From positions 169,630,665 through 169,694,664 of the forward strand of contig OY821521.1 of the NCBI GenBank assembly GCA_963682025.1: a stretch of DNA of 64,000 bases. The letters run 5' to 3'. This DNA is from Cordilura impudica. Lineage: Eukaryota; Arthropoda; Insecta; Diptera; Scathophagidae. The position numbers were made by a program, and so were the translations under genes. Under the pieces are notes generated by a model. It did no database searches, was not told the origin of the DNA, and saw only the letters and a list, made by a program, of their open reading frames with translations. Each line of letters begins with the position of its first letter. Positions within the stretch are counted from its first letter, which is position 1. This document shows positions 10,769-22,601 of the stretch, one piece after another.

Positions 10769-12829
10769 AATTAAAAATTAAAAATTAAAAAATAAAAATT
10801 AAAAATTAAAAATTAAAAATTAAAAATTAAAAATTAAAGATTAAAAATTAAAAATTAAAAATTAAAAATCAAAAATAAAAAATTAAAAATTAAAAATTAA
10901 AAATTAAAATTAAAAATAAAAATAAAAATTAATAATTAAAAATTAAAAATTAAAAATTAAAAATTAAAAATTAAAAATTAAAAATTAAAAATTAAAAATT
11001 AAAAATTAAAAATTAAAAATTAAAAATTAAAAATTAAAAATTAAAAATTAAAAATTAAAAATTAAAAATTAAAAATTAAAAATTAAAAATTAAAAATTAA
11101 AAATTAAAAATTAAAAATTAAAAATTAAAAATTAAAAATTAAAAATTAAAAATTAAAAATTAAAAATTAAAAATTAAAAATTAAAAATTAAAAATTAAAA
11201 ATTAAAAATTAAAAATTAAAAATTAAAAATTAAAAATTAAAAATTAAAAATTAAAAATTAAAAATTAAAAATTAAAAATTAAAAATTAAAAATTTAAAAT
11301 TAAAAATTAAAAATTTAAAATTAAAAATTTAAAATTAAAAATTAAAAATTAAAAATTAAAAATTAAAAATTAAAAATTAAAAATTAAAAATTAAAAATTA
11401 AAAATTAAAAATTAAAAATTAAAAATTAAAAATTAAAAATTAAAAATTAAAAATTAAAAATTAAAAATTAAAAATTAAAAATTAAAAATTAAAAATTAAA
11501 AATTTTAAATTAAAAATTTTAAATTAAAAATTTAAAATTAAAAATTAAAAATTAAAAATTAAAAATTAAAAATTAAAAATTAAAAATTAAAAATTAAAAA
11601 TAAAAAATTAAAAATTAAAAATTAAAAATTAAAAATTAAAAATTAAAAATTAAAAATTAAAAATTAAAAATTAAAAATTAAAAATTAAAAATTAAAAATT
11701 AAAAATTAAAAATTAAAAATTAAAAATTAAAAATTAAAAATTAAAAATTAAAAATTAAAAATTAAAAATTAAAAATTAAAAATTAAAAATTAAAAATTAA
11801 GAATTAAAAATTAAAAATTAAAAATTAAAAATTAAAAATTTAAAATTTAAAATTAAAAATTAAAAATTAAAAATTAAAAATTAAAAATTAAAAATTAAAA
11901 AATAAAAACTAAAACTTAACAATTAAAAATTAAAAATAAAATAAAAAATTAAAAATTAAAAATTAAAAATTAAAAATTAAAAATTAAAAATTAAAAATTA
12001 AAAAATAAAAATTAAAAATTAAAAATTAAAAATTAAAAATTAAAAATTAAAAATTAAAAATTAAAAATTAAAAATTAAAAATTAAAAATTAAAAATTAAA
12101 AATTAAAAATTAAAAATTAAAAATTAAAAATTAAAAATTAAAAATTAAAAATTAAAAATTAAAAATTAAAAATTAAAAATTAAAAATTAAAAATTAAAAA
12201 TTAAAAATTAAAAATTAAAAATTAAAAATTAAAAATTAAAAATTAAAAATTAAAAATTAAAAATTAAAAATTAAAAATTAAAAATTAAAAATTAAAAATT
12301 AAAAATTAAAAAATAAAAACTAAAACTTAACAATTAAAAATTAAAAATAAAATAAAAAATTAAAAATTAAAAATTAAAAATTAAAAATTAAAAATTAAAA
12401 ATTGAATATTAAAAATTAAAAATTAAAAATTAAAAATTAAAAATTAAAAATTAAAAATTAAAAATTAAAAATTAAAAATAAAAATTAAAAATTAAAAATT
12501 AAAAATTAAAAATTAAAAATTAAAAATTAAAAATTAAAATTAAAAATTAAAAATTAAAAATTAAAAATTAAAAATTAAAAATTAAAAATTAAAAATTAAA
12601 AATTAAAAATTAAAAATTAAAATTTAAAATTTAAAATTTAAAATTTAAAATTTAAAATTTAAAATTTAAAATTTAAAATTTAAAATTTAAAATTTAAAAT
12701 TTAAAATTTAAAATTTAAAATTTAAAATTTAAAATTTAAAATTTAAAATTTAAAATTTAAAATTTAAAATTTAAAATTTAAAATTTAAAATTAAAAATTC
12801 AAAATTCAAAATTAAAAATTAAAAATTTT
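10769..12829. repeat. Heptanucleotide satellite, about 2 kb of (AAAAATT)n switching to (AAAATTT)n
   Basis: Almost uninterrupted 7-base repeats. From the start to about 12618 the unit is five A and two T; from about 12619 to 12790 it becomes four A and three T, then reverts. Rare variants are shared at a distance: the block AATAAAAACTAAAACTTAAC occurs at 11901 and again at 12312, so a ~411-bp segment has been duplicated inside the array. No gene is possible here. Sequence of this kind forms narrow-groove A-tract DNA and is typical of fly heterochromatin. Confidence 0.95.
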
Positions 12830-12971
12830 AGTTTCATTCTTCAGTATTATTATTATTTTTATTATTTTTGTTTTTTTGTATTAAATAAAATTATTTTAAA
12901 ATATCATTTTTTTAATATTAATAATTTGTAGCCAAGAATCATTCGAATTTTTTTTTTTTTTTTTTTTGATT

Positions 12972-13002
12972 GGGATCACACTTTGGGTATTATTGTGATC
13001 CC
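12972..13002. repeat. Inverted repeat (hairpin), probable transposon terminus
   Basis: GGGATCACA and TGTGATCCC form a 9-bp stem around a 13-base loop, directly after a T-run. It may be the end of an unidentified element. Nothing else between 12830 and 13230 is recognisable. Confidence 0.4.
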
Positions 13003-13230
13003 GGCTGCGTTAAATAATGAATTTCATTGGTGGTCTATGAAGTACCTAGGGGTTTTCTACTCTAGTAAAAGAAATATAATAAAATTTTTCAAATAGTAAT
13101 TAATTCTTTTTAAGGCTCATTGTTTTTTAGAATAGAAATTGGCCAACGAGAAAACCAATTAACTTTAAATTTAATTGGTATTCGGATTTAATGTTTCAGT
13201 ATCGGCAACAGTTTCAAAGTGGTAGCCGTA

Positions 13231-13292
13231 CCCAATGTTGGGTGGAGGGTATCAAAAATTCGGCACAGCCGAATTTAATACTCTTACTTGTT
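13231..13292 (+). mobile_element. DINE-like family 2, 3' terminal fragment
   Basis: Contains GGTGGAGGGTATC, the hairpin TTCGGCACAGCCGAA and CTCTTACTTGTTTTT, the same terminus as at 8919-8970 and 50848-50899. The body upstream does not match the other copies, so only the tail is assigned. Confidence 0.65.
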
Positions 13293-13377
13293 TTTCGTTG
13301 GATTATTTGGCAACGCAGCCAAAAAATGTTTAGGATATCTTTGATACATGATTACCCTGGCTGCAATATTAATTTTT

Positions 13378-14090
13378 TCTACCCTAGATCACTACGTGGT
13401 CAGCGTATAATGACTTTGTGCTAATGTTTGTAACTACCATAAATACTTGACTTACATCGATCGACTCAGAATCACTTACAGAGTCGCTTTAGCGATGTCC
13501 GTCCGTCCCTCCGTCTATCTGTCCGTCTGTCTGTATATCCATATAAACCTTGTAATCATAATACAGGTGGCAAATATGAATATATTTTGATGAAGTTTGG
13601 TATATAAGCTTCTGTCATCCACAGTATGAATGCTATTGAAAATCGGTGCAAGCTCAGACCTACAAACGACCCCTAAGATATTGACTTAAATTGCCACAGT
13701 ATCGGCCTAATTGGGTTTGTTTGCGATTATTACATCCATTAATCAGTAGTTCAAAAATAAACCATATAGGATAATTCTGAGTCCCAGCCCCCATTTAAAG
13801 CTGATTCCCGATCTTCACTTAAATCTATCAAAAAACAAAAATATTGCACAGGTTTTTCTCAAATTTGCTTTTATATATATTTTTGTAAAAAAAAAGTGAT
13901 CTACCAAATATTGTCAGGTTCGCACCGATATGAACTTTTTCATATCTGAAGGTAAAAAAAATGAGAACAATGGCACTCAAATTCGGTTTATTCCTATTTT
14001 CTATATCTAATTAGTTGAACCTAAGATATAGGGTGTCTAAACGCATGATATAGGGTATCGTATAGTCGGTTTAGACTGACTGTAATTTTC
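13378..14090 (-). mobile_element. DINE-1-like element, family 1, old degenerate copy
   Basis: Starts TACCCTAGATCACTACGTGG, has the GTCCGTCCGTCC core near 13500, and continues through degraded blocks (ATGCTATTGAAAATCGG) to GGGTATCGTATAGTCGG near 14060. The order of blocks matches the younger copies at 25848, 27571 and 39867, but divergence is much higher. It shows that the family has been active for a long time. Confidence 0.7.
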
Positions 14091-15610
14091 TAATTTATTT
14101 TTAGTTTTTAATTTTGTATTAAAATTTTTTTATAGTGTTAAAATTAAAAACAACACACGAGAGTAGATTAATAAGTCCTTGACTTTTGAACTTCCCTCGT
14201 ATCATGTTGCCAAAAAAAAAATATCATTCGGATATTTTCCTCGTATTTTTCCAGATTTTAAAAACAATTAGTTTCAAATATTTTGAAAATTTAGTATTTA
14301 GTAGCCCTGTTCGTTTATTGAAAAAACTTTGTTTAAAAATTTTTTTAGTCTTGTAAATTAAATGACAGCCCATTAATTTACAAATCTTTAATTTTTTTTA
14401 ATGATTTTTTAAAACTTCCACAACAAAATTTGCTGTATCAAATTATTTCAAAAATTTCGTATACTTTTCAAACATAAATGCGTCGAAGTATCGTGAAGTA
14501 TCGATGGCAGCGAATAACTAGAAAGTACAATAATAAATAAAAGGTACGTACAATAACCAATCAAATAAACAAGTACTCGCTCGTGTGTGGAGTGGTGAGC
14601 AAGTGGTTGGTTGGTTGTTCACTGTAGTTTATAAATATTAGCATTATAAATTGTTGCATTAACAAATTTTCAGATAATACAAATGAAAAATTCATATTTT
14701 TAAATTCTATATGAAATTCTATATATTTGTACAAAATTTAAAACCAAAAAAAAAAAAAATAAAAATCTAAATAAATAATGAAAAATTGTACTAAAAACAA
14801 CATGCAATCAGTTGGCAAGGCTACACACACAGCTTAAAGCAAAAATAAACTGATTTTATTTTTATACAATATTTTGCTTTCCTTACAATCTAACCTTCTG
14901 TTATTATACTTAACAAGTTGTTTTATCTTTTTCGTGTATATATAATCGTAGAAAAACTAAAAAAAAGACTACAATAAATAAAAAAAAAACATATAACAGA
15001 CGCCTGATTGCAAGACTGTTCTGTTATCATCACATACTTGTACACGTAATAGAAAGAAATGAATATATAAAAAAAAAACGTTATAAATTTTCACAATATC
15101 TTATGAATCTGATACGTACAAGAATTTCAGTCTTTCTATACAATCAACATAAAATTACATTAATGTAACCGTATGTCACATAGGAACTGTAACAATTTTC
15201 ACAAGACTATTTATTATAGTTTATGTAAGTTGTATGTACGAGTATGCGTAAGCGTATATTTGTAATTTTTAGAGTATGGGAAATATGTTTTTCTATTTGT
15301 TGTGTTTATGATTTTAAATTTTTTATTATTAAAGGCTGATTACCTGAATTGTATCTATTTTGCTACTGCATTAAATAGGGATTTATGTTACAACTTGTGT
15401 ATGGTTAAGTTTATCTTATAATTATATTTTTTTTAACGGATCAATATTTAATCTGGCTTTAGGGTTGAGTAAATAAGTTATATACATCAGCTTGACATAC
15501 ATATAAGCAATTCTAGAACAATCCGTTCAAAACATAATTGAATAGCTTATAACTCATTTTAATTTATTTATTTAATTTTTATTTAATATAATTTATGCAA
15601 TATTTTTTCA
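14091..15610. other. AT-rich stretch, no gene recognised
   Basis: No open frame of useful length, no transposon signature and no RNA gene that I can see. There are short simple runs and a (GGTTGGTT)-like patch near 14605. Confidence 0.4.
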
Positions 15611-15977
15611 CTAGTATAGCCCAGCACTCGAAATTCGAGTGCAAATTCTAGGAAATATTATTTGTTCATTCAATTTTTGTCTTCCAATGTTTTTTAATCT
15701 ATACATATATATAAAAAATTTATGAATATTTAAATGAGCCTAAAGGTATGTTAATCAATTTTAGCAATTCACAATTCAACACAGAGCGTGTTGAATTATT
15801 ATAAATATTTTATTTTATTTAATTTAATATATTTTTAAGGCAGATTAAACATAAGTTTTATCATTCTCAGCTTCTCCTCCATATGAACTATTACTATGCC
15901 AATTTTCGCACTACTCCGTGCCCGCATATTGCCTATAAAGGGAACTAAAAATTTTCCTTTACGTATTAGTATAGAGA
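15611..15977 (-). mobile_element. Non-autonomous Helitron, family B, copy B2
   Basis: On the minus strand it runs from TC near 15977 (TCTCTATACTAATACG) to the perfect hairpin GCACTCGAATTTCGAGTGC, then TGGGCTATA and CTAG at 15614-15611. Like B1, it joins GGCATAGT directly to the AGTTCATATGGAGGAG block and has no integrase insert. Confidence 0.78.
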
Positions 15978-16337
15978 TTATTATTTTCGTTTTTAACCTT
16001 TACTTGTGTAGTACTGCACAATCAACACACCTCTCTAAAATTGTAGAAAAACTGTCATTATATTCCCACATAAATATATTTTTTCTCTCAAAAATCTGCT
16101 GAAATTTAAAAATTATTTTTACTACATTCACCTTGAAATTTGTTTTTTTTTTTCAACCTTAAAATTTTTTCTCCAGCTAAAAATAATTGTTTAATCAAAA
16201 ATAAAAATGAAAATTCTTAATAAAATTTAAATTTTATTAAACTTTCGAATCAAAAATAAATAATAATCTAACCCATAAAAAACAAATTTTTTATTAAAAC
16301 TCTTTCTTTCCTTCTGCATATGAGCTTTGAATTTCTC

Positions 16338-16665
16338 CGTGACTGTGCGTGACTTTGCGTGACTATTTTAAAATTAATCTTTAGCCACAACAAGTCTAAG
16401 GACAAAGTTTCAGATTGATTGGATGAGGGGAAATGGGGTTTAAATCACTTCGTGACTGTGCGTGATTGTGCGTGACTGTGCGTGATTTAGTCAAAGTTAA
16501 TCTTTTTTTCACAGCAAGTGTATGGAGCAAGTTTCAGATCGATCGGATGAGGGGAAATGACATTTAGATCACACCGTGACTGTGCGTGACTACCCCAAAA
16601 TTAATCTGTAGTCACAATAAGACTATGGGCCAAGTTTCAGATCAATTGGATAAGGGGGAATGGGG
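16338..16665 (+). repeat. Three-unit tandem repeat, period about 113-124 bp
   Basis: CGTGACTGTGCGTGAC starts units at 16338, 16451 and 16575. Each unit then carries AAATTAATCT, AAGTTTCAGAT and GGATGAGGGG-like blocks. A CAGACAGACAGA stretch follows. It looks like the core of an INE-1-like element, which often carries small tandem repeats. The 300 bp upstream is AT-rich with nothing recognised. Confidence 0.7.
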
Positions 16666-17214
16666 TCCACCCACGACAGACAGACAGAATGAGTTAAAAG
16701 AAAGAGTTTAAAAATTATTATTTTTTAACTCTTCAAGTTTTTTTGTCCTATCAAATAAAAAATTGTTTTTTTTTTAACGATTATAAAATTAATTTCCATA
16801 CAAAAAAAAAAACCTTTTTTATACTAATATTTAAAAACTAAAAATGGTATAGGAAGGTAAATTCGGCAAAGTATATATAAGACGAACTCTGCCGTATACT
16901 TCGGCGGCGGCTCCAGCACTAAAGAAAGAGTTGGCGACGGCTCTGGACATGTATAGTACAAACAAACATACACATCAATAAAGCAAATGCTACACTCTCA
17001 ACAACCACAACAACTAGAACAATTACAGCTACCACACAAAAGAAACAAAATTTAGAATATCAACAATAACAAGAACAACATAGAAGCAGCATATTTTTAA
17101 CATTTTCATTGAAAGCTCAGGACATATCGAAGCGATTTTGATGATTTTAAACAGCAACCTGCTCAGGACAGCAGTGAATAATTTTCAATATAAATAAGCA
17201 ACTCAGCTGGCCTA

Positions 17215-17381
17215 TTGAGCGCGTAATCGTGTTTTCCATAGACGGACAGACGGACATCGCTTTATCGCTATATATAAGGATTCGAAATATATGGTGTTTG
17301 TGAGGTCCACTTTTTATTAATTATTACAAACAGACTAACAGACTTATATATACCCTCTACACACTGATGTGGAAGTCTTGT
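17215..17381 (-). mobile_element. DINE-like family 2, head fragment
   Basis: Read on the minus strand it begins at a degraded terminal hairpin (ACCCTCTACACACTGATGTGG on the plus side), followed by the TATATATAAGT block, then GATGTCCGTCTGTCCGTC. This is the head seen at 4645 and 46927. It abuts the Tc1-like relic. Confidence 0.55.
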
Positions 17382-17389
17382 CATAAATC

Positions 17390-17960
17390 TCTGAAAGGGA
17401 AATATGGTGAAATTGCCAAAATAGTTAAATTAAGTCGAACTATTATATAATCGTTCATTCGGAACTATAAAAATTACAAAATTACGGGAAATAAACTAGA
17501 ATCTGGTTACCTTTGCAGACGCCATGTAAGCAGTATTCTTAAGAAAGAGCAGAGTAGCACGCACAGTCAAACATTGAGATGCATTAGCGTTTGAAGAGCC
17601 ATGGCATTATCTGAAGTTGATCGCTTGGGTTTTGTTGAAATATGGACCGCTATCAAAATAGAAGTATATTGGAATAATATTTGAAAACTGTTGATAGCTT
17701 GGGTCTTGGAAATCAACGGATTTTCCAACAAGATAACGACCTCAAATGGTCCGAGATTGGCTTCTTTATTATGAGCCAAGTCCGCTGAATTCACCACCCC
17801 AGTCACCGAACATGAATTCACATAGGTATATATGGGATGTTTACGAAAAAAAAATACGAAAATATGGTATTAGAAGAAGTGAATCTTTAAAGTTTGGTGT
17901 CATCAATGCCTCGAAGTCTACAACCAGTCATTGATGCTCAAGATGGACCGATAAAATACT
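17390..17960 (+). pseudogene. Tc1/Bari-like transposase relic
   Basis: In broken frames the sequence gives the N-terminal DNA-binding block (KYGEIAKIVKLSRT, then LCRRHVSSILKK). Next come the second catalytic aspartate region (SLGLGNQRIFQQDND) and the end of the catalytic domain (PPQSPNMNSHRYIWDVYEKK). These match the order of Tc1-family transposases such as Bari. The usual PPQSPDLNPIEHLWD motif is altered at key positions, and several stops and shifts are present. The stretch between the N-terminal part and QQDND is shorter than in a full enzyme, so the copy also has a deletion. Terminal inverted repeats were not found. Confidence 0.7.
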
Positions 17961-18559
17961 AAAATTTAAGAAAATATTTCTTTTTTAACAAAATGTTCAA
18001 TCATAATTCAATTTTTTTAGATCTTTTTTACTGTGAATTATTTATGTTTTTATTACTATGCTTTTGAATATTGGCACAATTTCTTTTTTTTTTCAATTTT
18101 CGACACCAATTCCCCAAATCCCCAAAATCGAAGGTTGATTGAAGACTTTTTGCTTGAATGTACAATGAAATCATGTACGAAAAATCGTAAAAAATAGATC
18201 CCATTGATTTTCCATTCTGAAATTTAGGGGATATTTTAAGAAAATGTAGGAACATCAATATACATACATATATTTTTTGAATTCATCACAAAAATTTTTT
18301 TCGCATTAATTTCTCATTTTTTATACATTAAAAAAATTGCTCATCTCAAAACTATATTAACCTCTCTAAAATGTGCTTTTCTCTCAAAAAACTGTTGAAA
18401 TTTAAAAATCATTTTTTACCTCTGAGAAAACATTTTTTTTACCCTAAAATTAAAAAAAAGTTTAAAAAAAAATTACCTAAATTTTTTTATAATTTTTTTT
18501 ACTCAAAAGTTTACTTTCCCATTAAAATTTTTTTTTTCATTAAAGACTTTTCAAGTTAA
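17961..18559. other. AT-rich stretch, no gene recognised
   Basis: Poly-A and poly-T rich sequence. Frames at 18028-18258 (minus) and 18371-18559 (plus) consist mostly of K, F and N codons and have no domain. Confidence 0.4.
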
Positions 18560-19335
18560 ACAAGTAAGAAAATTATAGTCGGTCTAGACCGACTATACGA
18601 TACCCTATACCATGCGTTTAGAAACCCTACCTCTTAGGCTCAACTAACTGGACATAGAAAATAAGCAAAAACCAAATTTGAGTGGGATTTTTATTAATTT
18701 TTTTGGCTGCAGATATGAAAAAGTTCATATCGGATGCTATATCTATATGGGGACTAGGTCCAAAAATGGACCAATCCTGATCATGTTTGGTAAAGTCTCT
18801 TGTATTTTGCAAAAATATGTACAAACAAAATTTGAGAAGAACCAGTGCATTATTTTTGTTTTTAATAGATTTAAGTGAAGATCGGGAAGCAGTCTATATG
18901 GGGCCAAAGAGATCATTTTTGGACTACTCATTAATGGATATAATGAACGCATACAAACCCAATTTGAGTAAGATCTATATGACAATTTGGATCTTATGGT
19001 AATTTATGTCGATTTCATAGGGGTAATTTGTATGGGGCTAGGTCTGAACATGGACCGATTCTCACCAATTTCAACACCGTTCATCCCATGGCCGATAAAA
19101 GCTTATATAGCAAATTTGATCAAAATATATTCATATTTGCGACCTGCAGTTTGATTACAAGGTTTACATGGACACACAGACGGACGGACGGACGGACATT
19201 GTTAAATCAACTCAAAAAGTGATTCTGATTCGATCGGTATAATTAACGATGGGTCTATGTCAAATATTTTTGGTTGTTACAAACAGCAGCACTAAGTCAT
19301 TATACCCAAACCACATAGTGGTATAGGGTATAAAA
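18560..19335 (+). mobile_element. DINE-1-like element, family 1
   Basis: Begins ACAAGTAAGAAAATTATAG, then a near-perfect palindrome centred on GGTCTAGACC, and ends at a hairpin around CCACATAGTGGTATAGGG then TATAAAAA. A short CGGA/CCGT microsatellite lies at about 19179-19198. This architecture (terminal palindrome, microsatellite core, 3' hairpin, no coding capacity, many copies) resembles Drosophila INE-1/DINE-1, regarded as non-autonomous Helentron-type elements. Open frames of 60-80 codons recur in all copies only because the copies are similar. Confidence 0.75.
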
Positions 19336-19413
19336 ATTAGTTTTCTTTAAATGGTGCGTGGTAAAGAAGAAGAAAGCATATATTTCAAAAATTCATAACT
19401 GCACTGTATTCTT

Positions 19414-19454
19414 AATCGGACCGGTTTCTGGCATTTCAGCCTTCATCAGCGATT
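19414..19454 (-). ncRNA. Hammerhead ribozyme motif (minimal type I)
   Basis: Minus strand: stem I AATCG pairs with CGATT (5 bp). The first core is CTGATGA. Stem II is GGC/GCC with a six-base loop. The second core is GAAA. Stem III is ACC/GGT with no loop, and the cleavage triplet is GTC just before the 3' half of stem I. All conserved core bases are present and in order. The first stem II position is A opposite A instead of the usual G-C pair, which may weaken activity. A loopless stem III of this kind works best as a dimer. It would self-cleave a transcript of the surrounding insertion. Confidence 0.72.
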
Positions 19455-19524
19455 TATTGAACATTGTGATAATTTTTATGTTTTAATTGAATAGATTGTT
19501 TCTATATGAAAATTTTTTCTACTT

Positions 19525-19610
19525 AGGGCGGCCGTGAGGTTTCGAACCATGAACCTTCTCACATACACTCGTACTTGCACTTTTTGGTCAGCGCTTTAAC
19601 ACACTCACCT
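19525..19610 (-). repeat. tRNA-like (SINE-type) segment with box A and box B
   Basis: On the minus strand GGTGAGTGTGTTAAAGCGCTG resembles an internal pol III box A, and about 50 bases later GGTTCGAAACC fits box B. The tRNA fold is poor (the T stem pairs only next to the loop), so this is not a tRNA gene. It could be a SINE head or a chance match. It lies about 70 bases upstream, on the same strand, of the hammerhead motif. Confidence 0.45.
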
Positions 19611-19982
19611 AAAGTCAGGCCTACGAGCAGTGTGGTTAGTTTTCACTTTTCGTACCATACAGCTTTACTTTGTATTAATTTCAGAAGATACAACTCTGTC
19701 CAAACAAACAATCGTTATTTTTGAATTTTTGAATATTTTTTGCATTTATACTTCTAATTTCCACTATTCTCAGTTTTCGTAAGAGTTGTCATATGTGATG
19801 TACGGATTTTGTACATACCTACATATGCACTTTACATTATTTGAGATGACGCTTTGAAGCGAAGAAAAATTTTTTGTTTGTTAGATTTATCGTCATTTTT
19901 CAGACATATTGCAATTACTACTGTAATTAATATGCAATTTTTTTAATTTTGTTTAAATGGTGCGTGGTAAAGAAGAAGAAAG

Positions 19983-22153
19983 AAGTTTTCATTCCAACAA
20001 AAAATTATGCACTCACCTCAATATTTTTTTAATTCACTCCAAATATGTTAGAGTTTTTGGGATATTATCAACATTGAAAATTGTAGCGCTAATAAGCTTC
20101 AAAGAAGCAAAAATAGCAATATATTGCAAAACCATAATTATAATATTTGAAGCCTGTACGAAAATTTTACAAGATTGAACGTTTTCGATATTTTATTAAA
20201 TAATTTTAAAAAACCGGACAATGGACTCACATTTTTTATATATGTATAACTTAATCATTTATTCCAGTAAATTAAAAAAAAAGCGAAAAAATTATGTTTA
20301 AAATTCAATATAATTAATTTAAATAAAAGAAAAAACACTCACCGTTTTAACGATCGGCTATATTGCATAATAATATTTCAATTGTCTTAATTTTTTTTTT
20401 TTAACGCACGAAACTATTATTAATTTTATATTTAAAGAACACTTTTTTGCAAATTTAACAATTGCTCTGAATACTTTCATTTACAAAAATTGGTTAACAC
20501 TTCTCACTAATTTATTTATTTATTTTTATTGCTTGGATCTATATAATTACAACACAGATTTGCAAGTTCGATTTTTTCCATTCATACTTTTTACTACAAA
20601 TCCTTGTTGTTGTTTTTTTTTATCAATATAAAATAAAAAATTTTTCCTCTTTTACTTTCATTGATATTTTTTTAATATTATCACTCTTTTGTTACAAGTG
20701 AAAAAAAGGGGGAGAGAGAAAGAGAGCCATTTTTCTATTCCTCTTTTTTCACATGTTATTTATCAATGAAACAAACGAAAAGCAAATTATGAAAAGAACT
20801 TTAAAAAAACAACAACTGTTATGCTTCTTCTTTTTTTTTTGCAAAATTTTACACTTGTTTTGTAAATTTTATTAACTTTAACTTCTTTCTTTAAATTCGA
20901 ATTACACTTTTTAATTATTTTTATTATTTTTATATATTATAATATAATATATCAATATTATGATTAATAATAAACTTTTTCAACTTTTAACTCTCACTTT
21001 CACTAACTTTTACGTATGACTTGCTGAACCGCGACCGACTCCAGCAAATATTAAAATAAAACTAAATTTAAGAAGAATAATTGAAGGGATTTAGGGAAAG
21101 GGATAAAAAAAACATTGTTGCCTACATACCAGTTTAAAAAATACGCCTTGGTATATTAATAAAAATTAAGTGATTTTTTTTAACGATACTTAATTATATA
21201 TAAATATAAATGCATGCAAAAATTAATTATTTAGAAATAAAGCATATCTTTAATTACATTTATTTTAATTATTAATTTTTTTATATAATTAATATATAAA
21301 TTGTACAGTCCAACCATTTATTGTTCTCTATTCCTGAGATTTCTTTTAGATACAAATGTGAAATTATTCAGTTACATTAAATGAAATAATGACTAGAATA
21401 AAGGGCTGCTTCATAGAATATGTTCAGAGCCATATTTTAAAACCGTTGCCCTATTTCAATGAACGTAGTTAATCGCACACGACATTAATGTTTAACTCGT
21501 CGGAAATTCTTATGATCACACAAAGGGCAACAAATTTTTTTTTTTATTATCTTTATTTACAATCTTTTCATTTGAGGATAATAAGCAAATTATATAACAA
21601 CTTGCAGTATAGCCATAATAATATTTAAAAACAATAAGAAATATGGTGTGAGTGACAATACGATAGAAACTTTTAACAAAATATATTTTTGATGACTTGG
21701 ACGGTCAATACTAAAAAATTTTATGATAAAATTAAAAACTATTTTAACAAAGAAGAAATATTAACATAACTTCAGAAAAAATTAACAAAATTTAAAAGTA
21801 TTCATTTTTATGCTGTTGACATAACAATGGAAACCTTTACTATAAAATAACACATGGCCTTGGGGGGTAGATGATTCGTATACCGAACGATTGTATTAAT
21901 TTGTTTTAGTTAAACCACCGAAGCGTGTAGCTGTTTTGTGGCCATTTAAATATTCAACTTTTTCGTCAACGCTATTCGTCAACAGTATTCTAGTTCATGC
22001 GTTTTTTTTTTTTAACAAGATTATTGCTAGTCAGACGATTTTATGGATTTATTCATATAATATTTTTCACAAATAATATTTTGCTTACCACCCTCACGAA
22101 ACTCATCTATTATTCTGGTTTCAACTCTTCATAAAACTTTGTTCTTGCCATTA
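19983..22153. other. AT-rich stretch, no gene recognised
   Basis: No domain, RNA gene or transposon end identified. There are simple runs such as GGGGGAGAGAGAAAGAGAG near 20708 and palindromic AT near 20935. It may be unique intergenic DNA, which makes it useful for anchoring probes. Confidence 0.4.
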
Positions 22154-22601
22154 TCTATATATATATAAAAATAAGTTGCATTGTGTTAGTAATTGATGTT
22201 CTCTGGAATGCGTGAACCGATTTCGTTTCTGCAAAGTTCATATGAAAGGTGACGTCAATACCAAGGTTTTTATGTATAAACGGTTCATGAGTTGTAGCCA
22301 TTTTAGTGAACACTGCATTCATTTCGAAACATGTATTTTGAAAATATTTCAGTTAATATTTTGAGCAACTGAAATACGTTTTTAGATTCATTACAATTCA
22401 ATTTTAGTCAAACCATTAATTTAATTTATATACTTAGCTATTGTAAATCACATCTTCGGGGATCTATGAAATAAATTACATATAAACACATCACTACGCA
22501 CAGCAATGACTATAACTTAAATCAAACAGCTAATATAAATAAATAAATAAAATTTCAATTACTTCATATATAATTGGTGTAGCCACATTTTTTAATACAA
22601 A

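Larger units (their letters stand above)
19346..19982 (-). mobile_element. Insertion with 31-bp direct repeats, hammerhead motif and tRNA-like segment
   Basis: A 31-bp sequence (core ATGGTGCGTGGTAAAGAAGA) at 19346-19376 is repeated without change at 19952-19982, so the 575 bp between looks like one insertion with a long target-site duplication. On the minus strand the insertion holds, in order, a tRNA-like segment with box A and box B (19610-19525) and a hammerhead ribozyme motif (19454-19414). Minimal type I hammerheads with a three-base-pair stem III are characteristic of Penelope-like retroelements, and tRNA-like promoters plus hammerheads are known from some SINE-like repeats. No reverse transcriptase or GIY-YIG frame is present, so it would be a truncated or non-autonomous copy. 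Confidence 0.55.

Noticed and set aside
16338..16665. CRISPR-like repeat-spacer array
   Set aside because: Only three long degenerate units with related spacers in a eukaryotic genome; it is an ordinary tandem repeat.
18627..19222. Recurrent 60-80 codon frames (for example those reading SGIFINFFGCRYEKVHIGCY or MSYRSYSNWVCMRSL) in every DINE-1-like copy
   Set aside because: They occur on both strands of the same repeat, differ in start and end between copies and have no domain. They recur because the copies are similar, not because of selection on a protein.
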